Assembly: GCA_963743425.1 (NCBI GenBank)
Contig: CAVUPU010000005.1
Location: 558,001-622,000, forward strand
Direction of reading: 5' to 3'
DNA length: 64,000 bases
DNA from: JAJVID01 sp963743425
GTDB taxonomy: Bacteria; Acidobacteriota; Blastocatellia; RBC074
In this document: piece by piece, positions 17,243-26,778 of the stretch
Numbering within the stretch: position 1 is the first letter of the stretch
How the letters are laid out: each line of letters starts with the position of its first letter
The notes under the pieces: model-generated
Told to the model about the DNA's origin: nothing
The model's database searches: none
Seen by the model: the letters and a program-made list of their open reading frames with translations, nothing else
Translations under genes and position numbers: made by a program

Positions 17243-20200
17243 TCACGAATTCGAGTCGGATGTTGCTAATGGTGGTTGTAATACTTGCGCTCGCGCTAGC
17301 CTGGGTCTCAATGTTGTTTGTAGTCGAAGCAGACGCGTTCGCATCCATACGATCTCGAACCTGCACCTGGCTTATGTTCTGAGAAGCCGATAAAACAACC
17401 TCCTCAGATCCGGACTCGTTGTTTATCGAGTCCGAGTTTGAACCATTGCTTCCCACAAAAACCGAGCGTGATTTAGTGACTTTGGTTATCCAACTCGCCC
17501 CTCCGTCGATGGAATATTGAATGACGAATGTTATGTTTGCTGAGGCTGATGAGGCAAACACCGTATCAGCTTGCACATTACCATTCGCTGTCCAATCAAA
17601 TTTAAGAGTGAGAGATACAAATGGTCCTCCAGATTGAAACGAACTCCACTTAGCCGATCTAGCCTGAGATTCAGATTGATTTGAATTCGGAGGGGGGGTA
17701 ACCCCCGCTCCTGTCGGCGTGCTCCCATGCCCGGTATTCGATATGCCAGTAACGGCCAACGTTCCGCCCTGCCCCGAATCAGGCGTCTGGTTGGCGGTGG
17801 GATTTACACTGCCGCCGCTTTGCGCTGTGACGATTGACCGCCCGATTCGGTAGCCATACTCCTTTCGCGACGCGCTCGGCGCGGCATCGGGAGGATACTC
17901 CGCGAGTAGTTCTCCGCCTATGTCATTGGCAGACGGAGTTTTGCCATATTCTTCCGTGGTCGTCCGGGGGCCACCTTTCATGTGCGTCCCTGTGCTGTCG
18001 CTGTCTGAGTAGGCTGCAGTGATTGAGCCGTGGCCTTCGTTAATGCCCAGGGCGATGACAGGCTCATCAACTACCGACAGCCCATCCGCGTTGTCGTCCG
18101 CTTCCAGGCCTGCCTTCCCGATGAGATCATCGCCAGGCTTCATAGCCGGCTTGACGAAAGACACACCTCCGCCCGATCCGCTTTCCGCAACAATGAGTAG
18201 CTGTCCGCCTCGATAGCCATACTCTTTCAGCGGCGCGGTAGGCTGAGCGTTAGCCTCATACTCCGCCAGCAATTCTCCCCCACATCCGTAGACATGCCAA
18301 ATCTCCTGCCCAGCCGTGATCCGCCTCACTCGCTTGCCATCGGCGTTATAGACGTAGTTCCCGCCGCCTCCACTGGTCGCCGTCAGCAACCGGTTCTCCG
18401 CATCATACGTCATCGTCCCGCCAGTGAGTGGATCGCTCGTGATACTGCCAGCCGCATCATAGCCCAGCCCCACAATCCGATTGTTATTGTTCGTCGTGTC
18501 GTAAGTCGGATTGTAATTGCTAACCCCACCGCTCGCGCTGGTGATCTGCCGGTTCCCGTAGCGGTCGTAACTGAAGCTCTGCGACGCCACGTTGAGCGTC
18601 CACTGCCCGCCGCTGTTCATCTGCGCTTCGGTGAACGAGCTGACTCGATTCAGCGCGTCATAGATGTAATCATCCCGTTGCGGAATGACGTGGCCGCCAC
18701 CCGCAAGCGGCACCCAGTTGATCTGCCGCCGCAGGTTTCCATTGTTGTCCGTGTCGTTGGCGAACTTGTCCCCGCTGGCGACTGCCGTCGAGCCGTAGAA
18801 AAAGTCGATCGCGCCGCGGCTCCAGTTCGATTCGTCGGTTGCGCTGTCGCCGACCCGGGTGGAGACTAATTGCTGTCGGTTGTTGTAATGCGAGTTGTGG
18901 TAGAGCGAAGTGTTCGTGCCGAACCGCTCTTTGATCATCTGCCCGGCCGCGTTGTAGCCGATCGTATCGGCGTAGGTGCGCGGCGAACCGCCCAAGTTGC
19001 CGCTGAAGCTGGAGAGCCGGCCCGCCTGGTCATAGCTGTAATCAACAGTATGACCCGAGGGGTAGGTCAGAGTCTTGATGTTGCCGGCCAGATCGTAGGT
19101 TTGCTGCGTGGTGTAGGACGTTCCCCACGCGCCGAGGTAGAAGAACTGCTGTGATTTAGACAATGGCCGCCCCATCGCATCGTAAGCGTTGATCGTCACG
19201 CGTGACCCCATGCCGCCCGCGGTTTCGGCCTTCTGAAGCCGGCCTTTGCCGAGCGTGGCAGTATCATAGGTATGGGTGATGCTTGGTGTCGAGTCGGAGT
19301 AACTGACCGTTGTGTTGCGATTGATCGCGTCGTAACCGTAAGTTGTTGTGATATTGCGGGCATCGGTCTTCGAGACAAGATTCCCGTTGGCGTCGTAGGA
19401 ATAAGCCATCGCCCATCCGCTGCCTCCGGTAAACGGGTCAGTGTGGGGAGGCAAGTTAGGATTACCAGCCTGCTCAGGATTTTTCACGCGGATCAGGCGC
19501 GAGAGTGAGTCATAGGAAAACCAGCGCCCCTGCGCGCCCTGCCCAACATAGCGCAGGTTATCCAACGGGTCATAGAAATAAGTCGTATCGTAGCTCAGTC
19601 CGCCGGGGTCTTCAGTCACTTTGACCAATCTGCCGAGGGCGTCGCTTTCGCTGCGGCGCTTCTTGCCCGCCTGATCCGTGACAGTTGTCTGATTGGCGTT
19701 GTAGTTGGTGGTTACCGAGCCGGTCCAATTACTGTTTGTCCCCGTATTAGGCGGCTGGGTTGCGCCTGAGAAAGTCGCTACCTCGATCACTCTACCAAGA
19801 TCATCACTAGTGGTGCGCGTCCAGCCGTCGATGGTCGCGGATCCGCTCCGTTTCGGATTCGAAGCCAGAGTGATCTTCCCCATCTGCACATAGATCGTCT
19901 GGTTCGAGATCGTATAATTGCTCGCGCCATCCTCGTTCTTCTCAGTCAGAATCGTGCGGCCCAGTTGATCAGCGGTCGTTCGGGCCTTCAGCTTATAGTC
20001 GCCCGAGGTGTTGAGGTCCGATTCTACAATCATCTGGCGCGCATTGTCGTCGTAGGTGGTTTTGACTTTGCGCCGCTGAGAAGTCGCCGGCGGTCCTGTC
20101 ACCACGCCTGGGCGCAGATAGGGATCAGGGGTTCCCAGAAACTGGTTGGTATAATCGGTATCGGTTGTTTGATTGTTCGGGTCGGTGAGGCTCAACGGCG

Positions 20201-22442
20201 CGCCGGTGTGATAATCGTAAACCATCGTTGTCGCTTGCTCAGTAGCGGGCGATGTTCCGGGATTGACCACGACCTTGGTTTGATTGGCGTGCGTTGCGTC
20301 TTCGTAAAAGTGTTGGGTTACGTGCCCCCTCGGATCAGTTACCGATGTTTTGTTGCCGAAGGAATCATAGGTGAAGGTGGTATCAAGCCATTGGCCGTTG
20401 ATGTTGTCCCAGCTACTTACTTTAGTCAGGTTGCCTGAGGTCGGCGGCGCACCGTGCGCCTGATTGTCATAGCTAAATAGAGTTTGACTATCTCCGACAG
20501 TGGTTTGTCGTGGCGCATTGAGAATCAAAGGCGCGCCGTCCGGCAATGTTCGCTTGGCGTAGACATTTGGAGAAGTGGCTCCGGTCGCCTGATTGTAATG
20601 GCTGTTGTTGGTTACGCGCAGGACTGTGGCGCCGCCGGGCACGCCGGTCGGCACTCCCGCCGCGTCACGGGATACGAGATTGGGGTCAAAAAAGACGTAC
20701 TCGATTATCTGGGTAATGTTGCCGTTGAAATCGTGTTGGAATGTCTTGGCCGACATCTTGACCGGCGCGCCGTTGGAGTCGTGTAGCGTCGTGTATTCAG
20801 CGTCCACGACCGGATTGAAACCCACCGAATCACCGGGAGCGTCCGTATTACCGCCGTTGAAGATCAATCTAGTCCAGTGACGCTCGATGGTCACTTGAGT
20901 TATTGGATTTGAACTTGGTCCCAGCTTGCGCTTGGTTCGAAATGCCAGTCCGCCGAGCCCATTGCCTCCGCCTTGATATAATATTGCCCAACCTGGATCG
21001 TGAAAATAAGAATTTTCTTCTGTGATCGAGCCATCAGGGCCTTTCACTTCGCCTCCGGCAAAACCAACGCTGTAATCCCATATATCAGTTATTCCGTCAT
21101 GTGTGACCCTCTTTTGAGTAATTGATTCTCCTGTGATCAGAGTGGGGTCATCGAATCCATCCCGGCCATCCCACAGATAAGAGTATTCAACCGTGGCGCC
21201 CATTGGCGTCACCACCTGGCTTAGTGATCCCAAGCCCTCCGAGGACCCAATGATCGTTTGGTAGTTCGGTACACAGTCCAGTCTTCGCAATCCGCTGCTG
21301 CTGTCGGTAGTATCAGAGTTATAACTGAATGTGTATTGAAGGCGTGGCGCCCCAGGTTTGGTTGCCGGATAGACGATGGAGCGAATGACATTGATCTCAG
21401 TATCAATCAACCCCTCCGTCAAGCACGGATCACCCCTCAGGTAGGTCTTCCCGAAAACCCGTGTCGTGCCATGGTTAATCTCAATCGTCGCCCATGAGCC
21501 GCCAACCGTTTGATAATGCAAACCTGAAGTGTCGGTTGCGGGATTGTAACCCGCCAGTATTTCCCGGCCGGTCAGTTCATCCTGATAGTGAGTAGTTCCG
21601 CGCCCGGCGCCATCAACGGTCTGGAAAATTTTGATCTTGTTCCCATTAGTATCTTTGATCCGCTGAATTCCATTACTGTTCTCAACAATGGTTCCATCAG
21701 GGAGGTAAACAGACCAGCTTTGAGGTTGAACAAAGGCAGGAAATGGATCAATCTTCGCCCAGATATGGCTCCCGTCAAACGAGTAGTACCTCATTGTTGC
21801 ATTGACGCTATTGGCCGCAGGAGTGTCTTTGTAATAACCACGCTGATAATCGTGATTGCCTTGACCAAAAGGATAGCTTAGAAAATCAATTGGTCTAAGC
21901 TCATGCTTGGCGCCATCGGGAGTCGTCAGCATCATCTTCCACTTAAAGCCTCTCAGTTCCCAATCCGGATCCTGATCGTTTTGAGGCTGAATCCCTTCAT
22001 AATCTTCATTCACTTGATGAAGAGTAATGCTATATCTGTGACCGATTCTCCATCCGACACTATCGCCTAGCTGCAGTATACTGAGGGTATAATTGGAGAG
22101 CGGAGGGGCTTGAAATATCTCGAAGCCAGGCTTATCCCATAGCTTGCTGTTGTATACAGCGCGAAGCGTCCATGAAAGATCACCTCCGGCTATTGGCGGC
22201 AGCGACGCCAGCGGAATCGATAGATTCACATTGCCATTGGTCAAGCTGATATTCTCGATATCGGAGATCGCATAAGAACCTGCATGACGGATTCCGCGGT
22301 CCGGGCGAGCGGCGGTTTGCGAGCCGGTTTGCGCCAAAGCCACAGCGGCCAAACTTGTCAGCAAAGTGATAATCGAAACAAAGTAGACACAAAGTTTCAG
22401 CGCGCAGGCGCTCAGTCTAAACTGCCGAGTGTCGCTGGTCAT
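16827..22442 (-). CDS. RHS/YD-repeat secreted protein, 3' end reading into an IS
   Basis: 1871 codons. There is a signal peptide (VYFVSIITLLTSLAAVALAQ), a beta-rich N-terminal region, then many YD repeats (about residues 640-1370: YDANGNLVSKTD, YDAMGRPLSKSQ, YDAENRLLTATSGG). A GGELLAEY...KEYGYR block occurs twice (near 1384 and 1509), and a serine-rich beta domain reaches residue 1733. RHS proteins form shells around C-terminal toxic or adhesive domains. The final 139 codons are IS-derived (transposase N-terminus) and out of place; the native 3' end was lost at 17243. Confidence 0.85.
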   Translation of the reverse strand: MTSDTRQFRLSACALKLCVYFVSIITLLTSLAAVALAQTGSQTAARPDRGIRHAGSYAISDIENISLTNGNVNLSIPLASLPPIAGGDLSWTLRAVYNSKLWDKPGFEIFQAPPLSNYTLSILQLGDSVGWRIGHRYSITLHQVNEDYEGIQPQNDQDPDWELRGFKWKMMLTTPDGAKHELRPIDFLSYPFGQGNHDYQRGYYKDTPAANSVNATMRYYSFDGSHIWAKIDPFPAFVQPQSWSVYLPDGTIVENSNGIQRIKDTNGNKIKIFQTVDGAGRGTTHYQDELTGREILAGYNPATDTSGLHYQTVGGSWATIEINHGTTRVFGKTYLRGDPCLTEGLIDTEINVIRSIVYPATKPGAPRLQYTFSYNSDTTDSSSGLRRLDCVPNYQTIIGSSEGLGSLSQVVTPMGATVEYSYLWDGRDGFDDPTLITGESITQKRVTHDGITDIWDYSVGFAGGEVKGPDGSITEENSYFHDPGWAILYQGGGNGLGGLAFRTKRKLGPSSNPITQVTIERHWTRLIFNGGNTDAPGDSVGFNPVVDAEYTTLHDSNGAPVKMSAKTFQHDFNGNITQIIEYVFFDPNLVSRDAAGVPTGVPGGATVLRVTNNSHYNQATGATSPNVYAKRTLPDGAPLILNAPRQTTVGDSQTLFSYDNQAHGAPPTSGNLTKVSSWDNINGQWLDTTFTYDSFGNKTSVTDPRGHVTQHFYEDATHANQTKVVVNPGTSPATEQATTMVYDYHTGAPLSLTDPNNQTTDTDYTNQFLGTPDPYLRPGVVTGPPATSQRRKVKTTYDDNARQMIVESDLNTSGDYKLKARTTADQLGRTILTEKNEDGASNYTISNQTIYVQMGKITLASNPKRSGSATIDGWTRTTSDDLGRVIEVATFSGATQPPNTGTNSNWTGSVTTNYNANQTTVTDQAGKKRRSESDALGRLVKVTEDPGGLSYDTTYFYDPLDNLRYVGQGAQGRWFSYDSLSRLIRVKNPEQAGNPNLPPHTDPFTGGSGWAMAYSYDANGNLVSKTDARNITTTYGYDAINRNTTVSYSDSTPSITHTYDTATLGKGRLQKAETAGGMGSRVTINAYDAMGRPLSKSQQFFYLGAWGTSYTTQQTYDLAGNIKTLTYPSGHTVDYSYDQAGRLSSFSGNLGGSPRTYADTIGYNAAGQMIKERFGTNTSLYHNSHYNNRQQLVSTRVGDSATDESNWSRGAIDFFYGSTAVASGDKFANDTDNNGNLRRQINWVPLAGGGHVIPQRDDYIYDALNRVSSFTEAQMNSGGQWTLNVASQSFSYDRYGNRQITSASGGVSNYNPTYDTTNNNNRIVGLGYDAAGSITSDPLTGGTMTYDAENRLLTATSGGGGNYVYNADGKRVRRITAGQEIWHVYGCGGELLAEYEANAQPTAPLKEYGYRGGQLLIVAESGSGGGVSFVKPAMKPGDDLIGKAGLEADDNADGLSVVDEPVIALGINEGHGSITAAYSDSDSTGTHMKGGPRTTTEEYGKTPSANDIGGELLAEYPPDAAPSASRKEYGYRIGRSIVTAQSGGSVNPTANQTPDSGQGGTLAVTGISNTGHGSTPTGAGVTPPPNSNQSESQARSAKWSSFQSGGPFVSLTLKFDWTANGNVQADTVFASSASANITFVIQYSIDGGASWITKVTKSRSVFVGSNGSNSDSINNESGSEEVVLSASQNISQVQVRDRMDANASASTTNNIETQASASASITTTISNIRLEFVRSTALSWCTISGAMTKPGKTPKSDELAHPSSFCWNELCADYGTRRRRELMQVRLHAQQVATRWQCATCKKVFPQTPRHSLPLSASQNTTSRPSSNALRLLGDTKFTRGHPSHPGIRKRPSAPGLLEAAPQMERTFKKC

Positions 22443-22454
22443 AACGCTCTCCTT

Positions 22455-23378
22455 TCACTGCTTCGGATTGTGTGGGGTGTTGGTGATGGCCAAATCCATC
22501 ACTGTCTGCTTATCCAGCTTCGGGCTGTGGGTGACGTTGCTGATGGCCAAATCCATCACTACCTGCTTGTTCAGCTTCCACGTGATGCGTGTCGGAACAG
22601 TTTCACCACCTTGAGTTACCCAGCCGGAGAATTCCGCCGTAATCGTTTTCCCTTGTTCATGCGAAACGACCTTGTCGATGAGGCCCGTCGAAGAGTTGAT
22701 ATAGTAGAGTCGCCACAGGCTCTGTGGTCTGTTTTGGGTGAGGCGAGACGGCTCGGCGACGCGCACCAAATCCCATAGCGGCCCGGCGTAGTCATCGGAG
22801 GCGCCTGCTTCCGCCGGCCTGACATGCCGGCCGATGGCGTAATAGGACGCGCCGCGAAGCTGCGCCAGAACGAATTGATCGGGGCTGTCAAGCGCGAGGC
22901 GTTCGATGATCTCACGTAAAGCGCCGGTAGGCAGGACGCCACCCGACAATGCGCCGTTTAACCCGCTCCAGGTCAGGGCCGGCCCGCCGTTCAATGCAAT
23001 CGTCAACCGCTCATCGTCATCATCCTGGCTGCGGATAATCCGCATTGTCCGGCGACCGGCGCCGAGAGTCACCGTGCCCGTCAGAGTTGACACTTCGCGT
23101 CCGGGCGCCAAAAAGCGTTGTCCCAATCGGCGGCGTAGCTTGTCGGCTTCCGGTTGAAGCGCGAGTCTGTTGTGCAATCGGCCACGCTCAGGTATTGGCT
23201 GAGCGGCGGCGATCTCCTGTCTGGCGATCTCCTGTCTTATGATGGAACCCGTCTTTGGGCGCCACGCTCGCACGGTAAAAGCCACCATCGTGATGACAAC
23301 AACCGCAGCCAACAATGCCAAAGCGAATTTCGCCGAACGGCGGCGTGACAAAACCGATAGATCGAACCGGACAGACAT
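22455..23378 (-). CDS. Uncharacterised membrane-anchored protein paired with the RHS gene
   Basis: 307 aa. One N-terminal helix (FALALLAAVVVITMVAFTV) precedes a soluble region with WRLYYINSSTGLIDKVVSHEQG, GWVTQGGETVPTRITW and a duplicated tail. I know no function. It lies 12 nt upstream of the RHS gene, so the two form an operon and it may help export or anchor the RHS protein (inference). The last 40 residues contain two copies of KLxKQxVMDLAI, made by a 57-nt tandem duplication. Confidence 0.65.
   Translation of the reverse strand: MSVRFDLSVLSRRRSAKFALALLAAVVVITMVAFTVRAWRPKTGSIIRQEIARQEIAAAQPIPERGRLHNRLALQPEADKLRRRLGQRFLAPGREVSTLTGTVTLGAGRRTMRIIRSQDDDDERLTIALNGGPALTWSGLNGALSGGVLPTGALREIIERLALDSPDQFVLAQLRGASYYAIGRHVRPAEAGASDDYAGPLWDLVRVAEPSRLTQNRPQSLWRLYYINSSTGLIDKVVSHEQGKTITAEFSGWVTQGGETVPTRITWKLNKQVVMDLAISNVTHSPKLDKQTVMDLAITNTPHNPKQ
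22469..22582. repeat. 57-bp tandem duplication inside coding sequence
   Basis: GATGGCCAAATCCATCACT begins at 22485 and again at 22542, exactly 57 nt apart, with similar flanks. It duplicates 19 codons at the C-terminus of the 307-aa protein. Confidence 0.8.
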
Positions 23379-23522
23379 ACGCTTCCCCCTGATTGGCGGC
23401 GCCTTGCGGTAGCCGTTATTGCCAGCGAATCGCTGGCGGAACCGAATTGATAAATAGATTTCAGGGCATTGCCAAAGACAGCGTCAGGATAGCTCGCGCC
23501 CGAAATTTTTGTATATATCCAA

Positions 23523-23558
23523 AACGACTATTCGTTGCCCTGAACGACTATTCGTTGC
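23523..23558. promoter_or_regulatory. Direct repeat upstream of the RHS operon, possible operator
   Basis: AACGACTATTCGTTGC occurs at 23523-23538 and 23543-23558, a 20-bp period (two helical turns). It is between the RHS operon start and the end of an AraC-type regulator gene. Such spacing is common for AraC-family binding sites. Binding is inferred. Confidence 0.45.
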
Positions 23559-23567
23559 ACAAAATGA

Positions 23568-23995
23568 CTACCGGCTCGACAGCGCGTCGTTCTTCCCTTC
23601 CTCTTCTCTTTCGGATCGTTGATGGTGGAGCTTTCGGTATTGAGTGGGCGTCATGCCGTGAGCCTTTTTGAAGCTCCGTATGAAATAACTGTCGCTGTTG
23701 AAGCCCAAGTCCGTCGCGATCTTGGTCACTCTCTCGTATGTATCCCTGAGCTTTTCTGCGGCCTCGTCCATCTTCAGTTTTATGACGTACTGGGTCGGCG
23801 GGAGGCCGACCTGGGATTTGAAGAGGGCGCGCATTCTGGATTCGGACAGGTCGAACTGGAGCGCCATCTTTTCGAGGGATACCTTCTGTTCTTCCTTGTT
23901 GTCGCTTTCGCCAGTTGCGGCATCTGAATTGATCGGGGGGGTGTAAACGCCTTTTTACGCAGTATTTGCATTACCTCGCGGACTCTGGGATCCAT
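23568..23995 (-). CDS. AraC-type helix-turn-helix regulator, frameshifted
   Basis: An N-terminal segment MDPRVREVMQILRKKAFTPP is followed, in another frame, by SDNKEEQKVSLEKMALQFDLSESRMRALFKSQVGLPPTQY and ATDLGFNSDSYFIRSFKKAHGMTPTQYRK, the complete AraC DNA-binding domain with two helix-turn-helices. The break is at a run of seven G/C at 23935-23941; one extra base there restores a single 142-residue frame. GGAGG lies 6 nt before the ATG at 23995. It probably controls the adjacent RHS operon. Confidence 0.8.
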
Positions 23996-24368
23996 AGTTT
24001 TTCCTCCGCACAGGAATGAACCATCCTGACTGATGATCGTCTTTTCGTAATTGCTCACGGGCTTGATGTCTGAAACTCAATGTATATGTACGGATCGGAG
24101 CCTTTTCATATTCCTATAAGAGTCCGAGGCGTACGTTGAAAAGCTTTTCCGTATATAAGTCCGGAATCCGGTAAAAACGTGTCGAAGAAATTTCGCGCTT
24201 AAGGAATTTTGTGGAAAAGTCCCGATGATGGGGTGTGCGCTAAACTCGGGTTGTCTATTTCGGAGACCGAAAAAGAGCGGGGAGCCATGCGACGTGTGCG
24301 TTCTCCGGAATTCCCGACAAGTCCAGTCTCGGTCGGCCAGGTTGCTAGGGCGACATTGGGACAGCAGC
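23996..24368. other. Intergenic region upstream of the AraC-type gene
   Basis: AT-richer than the neighbouring genes and without a convincing frame. It should contain the promoter of the regulator, but I see no clear consensus. Confidence 0.4.
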
Positions 24369-24447
24369 AACCGCGGATTTTCGCGGATGCGACGGATTAA
24401 TGCGGATTATCCGTGGCAATCCGTAGCATCCGTGTAAATCCGCGGTT
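24369..24447. repeat. Imperfect palindrome built of CGGAT units
   Basis: AACCGCGGATTT (24369-24380) pairs with its complement at 24436-24447. In between are repeated CGGATGCGACGGATTAATGCGGAT blocks on one side and ATCCGT blocks on the other. It ends 1 nt before the symporter stop codon. Confidence 0.8.
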
Positions 24448-24448
24448 C

Positions 24449-25882
24449 CTACTGTTCCGGTCTCGCATGTTTCGATTTGGGCGTCGTCACAACCAATAAA
24501 ATCATCGCAAACATTCCGGCCAGCGTCGCCCAAATCAGCGACGGCAGTCCCGCATAACCTTGCCCCTGGGTCAATCGTTCAAGCGCGAATGTCACCGCCA
24601 CTGAAACCAGCGTCGCGGCAATCGCCGCGCGCGCCGTCACGCGTCGCGAATATAGTCCGAACACCAGCGGCAGCAGCAGCGCCGCCGACAGCAGCGTGTA
24701 GAAGATCTTCAAAGCGGCGATCACCGAGCCGAACCAGATGGCCAGTCCCGCGCCAATGGCGCCGCAGCCGACCGCCGTCAACCGCGATACTCGCAACAGG
24801 CTCTTGTCATCGGCGTCCGGCCTGATGAAGGTTTTGTAGAGGTCTTTGCCGAGCGAGGTGGTAAGCATAAACAGCACCGCGTCAGCAGCGCTCAGTTCGG
24901 CTGAAAAGAGCGCTCCCAGCAACAACCCGCCCAGCCAGACGGGCATTGCCCCTGTCAGAAGCGCGGGCAGCGCCAACTCTCTGTTCTCCAGATCCGGAAA
25001 TTGACCGCGCGCGATGATCCCCATCAACACAGGTATGATTGCGAAAGCGAGCAGGCCCAATGCGTTCAACCCCACTCCGCGCCGCACGGCGCTTTCGTCA
25101 CGCGCGCCGAACAATTTCTGCAACAGCCCCGGCGAAACAATGAAAGAAGGTACCAGCAGCGCGATGTAACCCAGCGCGCCCGACAGGCCGCCGCCCATCA
25201 GATTGAAATATCCTACCCCGTCGGGCGCGCCGGCGCCGGCCGACACATCGGCTCGGATCGCGCTCCAGCCACCGGTTGCGATCAGCAGAAAGATCAACGC
25301 CAGCGTGAAGCCAGCCAACTTGACGATCAACTGGATGACGTTGACCCGCGCCGTCGCGTGCAAACCTCCGGCGGCGAAATAGGCGGTGATCACGGCCGCC
25401 GCAAGCAGACAGCCGGCGACTCTGCCCAACCCCGCCGTCACTTTGAATATCTGCTCCATCGCGACCAACTGTCCGGCCAGGATCGCCAGTGCCCCGAACC
25501 ACAACAACACCGCAACCAGTCCGCGCATCGTCCGGTTGTAACGGAACTCGAGATAATCGCCGACCGTGTAGAGGTTATTATCCCGCGCGATGCGCCAGAT
25601 TTTCGGCCCGACAGTGAAAGCGAGGATCAACGATCCTATACCCGCCGACCCGACCCACCACCAGGCCGACAAACCATCGCGATAGCCCAACCCTGTCGCG
25701 CCGACCGTCGATCCCGCGCCGATATTGGCCGCGAGCAATGTCGAAAAGATCAGCCCGGCGTTCAAATTCCTGCCGGCTACAAAAAAATCGCCGCTCCCGC
25801 GCACACGGCGGGAGAGGATTACGCCGAACGCGATCATCAAAGCCGCATAGCCGATGAGGATGAAAAGGTAGGTCATCGGCAA
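24449..25882 (-). CDS. Sodium:solute symporter family protein
   Basis: 477 aa with about 13 membrane segments. The SSF signature features are seen: FFVAGRNLNAGLIFSTLLAANIGAGSTVGATGLGYRDGLSAWWWVGS, YLEFRYNRTMRGLVAVL, and AELSAADAVLFMLTTSLGKDLYK. It couples uptake of an organic solute to Na+; the substrate cannot be read from the sequence. Single gene. Confidence 0.88.
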   Translation of the reverse strand: MPMTYLFILIGYAALMIAFGVILSRRVRGSGDFFVAGRNLNAGLIFSTLLAANIGAGSTVGATGLGYRDGLSAWWWVGSAGIGSLILAFTVGPKIWRIARDNNLYTVGDYLEFRYNRTMRGLVAVLLWFGALAILAGQLVAMEQIFKVTAGLGRVAGCLLAAAVITAYFAAGGLHATARVNVIQLIVKLAGFTLALIFLLIATGGWSAIRADVSAGAGAPDGVGYFNLMGGGLSGALGYIALLVPSFIVSPGLLQKLFGARDESAVRRGVGLNALGLLAFAIIPVLMGIIARGQFPDLENRELALPALLTGAMPVWLGGLLLGALFSAELSAADAVLFMLTTSLGKDLYKTFIRPDADDKSLLRVSRLTAVGCGAIGAGLAIWFGSVIAALKIFYTLLSAALLLPLVFGLYSRRVTARAAIAATLVSVAVTFALERLTQGQGYAGLPSLIWATLAGMFAMILLVVTTPKSKHARPEQ

Positions 25883-25910
25883 ATACTGCCAGCGGGCGCG
25901 GTAGATGACA

Positions 25911-25952
25911 AACTAAAAAGCCGCCGACTTGTCAGCCGGCGGCTTTTTAGTT
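25911..25952. terminator. Bidirectional intrinsic terminator
   Basis: The arms AACTAAAAAGCCGCCG (25911-25926) and its exact complement (25937-25952) give a GC-rich stem with A-rich and T-rich flanks on both sides. It ends the minus-strand gene at 26030 and separates it from the symporter. Confidence 0.85.
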
Positions 25953-26029
25953 CTCTGTTTTACGACTTTCGAAGCGGGCATATAATGCGCCGCTCGCTTA
26001 CGCGCGCGGTACTGTGCGCGATACGCCGA

Positions 26030-26365
26030 TTACCATCTCCCGTAGCGGGCATGTTGACGATAGGCCTGAAAATAGCCTCTGCGGAATCCTTCACGGTAAT
26101 CACGGCTGCCGTGACGATACTGGCTGTAGTCATCGAAATCAGGACGCCTGTGCCTGCGAGCGTCTATCCGTCCCCTGTCCAATCCATCACCATAGCCCCT
26201 ATGCTCTTCCCTGCGTTCCCAACGATTGTCCCGGCGGTCATCCCAACGGCCACGACCCCAACCCTGCGCCTGGACGGTGGACAGACTCGATAGACCAGGA
26301 GCGATCACAAAGCCTATTGCAAGAGCCAACGAGAATGCGTACTTCTTAAAATTTTGAATGTTCAT
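26030..26365 (-). CDS. Small secreted Arg/Gly/Asp-rich protein
   Basis: 111 aa. There is a signal peptide (YAFSLALAIGFVIAPGL, cleavage after VQA) and then a highly charged mature part with Trp, Arg, Asp and Tyr (GWGRGRWDDRRDNRW, SRDYREGFRRGYFQAYRQ). No family is recognised beyond similar low-complexity exported proteins. It has its own terminator. Confidence 0.6.
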   Translation of the reverse strand: MNIQNFKKYAFSLALAIGFVIAPGLSSLSTVQAQGWGRGRWDDRRDNRWERREEHRGYGDGLDRGRIDARRHRRPDFDDYSQYRHGSRDYREGFRRGYFQAYRQHARYGRW

Positions 26366-26586
26366 TTACCTCTTTCCCCTGAGTGTCTATCAGAATGCGT
26401 GAGTGCAACTGATTCCAGGTCTCCTTTCGCCATACAGGTATTGCGACTGGTGTACCACACCGCAATCGCATATCGAGGGCGAGTAGAAATCATTCTTCTC
26501 AAATGACATATGAGTCTATGATGAGTTTTAGAGAAGGATCGGCGTTTCCGCTTTCATCCCATATCGTATAAATACAGGACTAAATC
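26366..26586. other. Intergenic region
   Basis: Presumed 5' region of the small secreted protein on the minus strand. Nothing further is visible up to the hairpin repeat at 26587. Confidence 0.4.
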
Positions 26587-26660
26587 GAAGATCGAGGGTC
26601 GAGGATCGAGGATCGCGTCTTTGTCCATCTTCTATCCTCGATCCTTGATCCTCGATCTTC
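26587..26660. repeat. Inverted pair of heptamer arrays (GATCGAG)n; family C
   Basis: Arms 26587-26613 and 26634-26660 are near-perfect reverse complements composed of the 7-nt unit GATCGAG. A longer member of the family lies in the ftsI end at 52294-52397. It is in the gap before the TnpB element. Confidence 0.85.
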
Positions 26661-26778
26661 ACCCCTCTTCTGTTTTCAACTTCTTTGCGCGAGGATGCTC
26701 CACCCATGGCCTTTAGGCTTGGATGGAGGGGAATCGCGCGTCCCATTCGTCTCATCGATCCTCAGCGAAAAAATCGAG

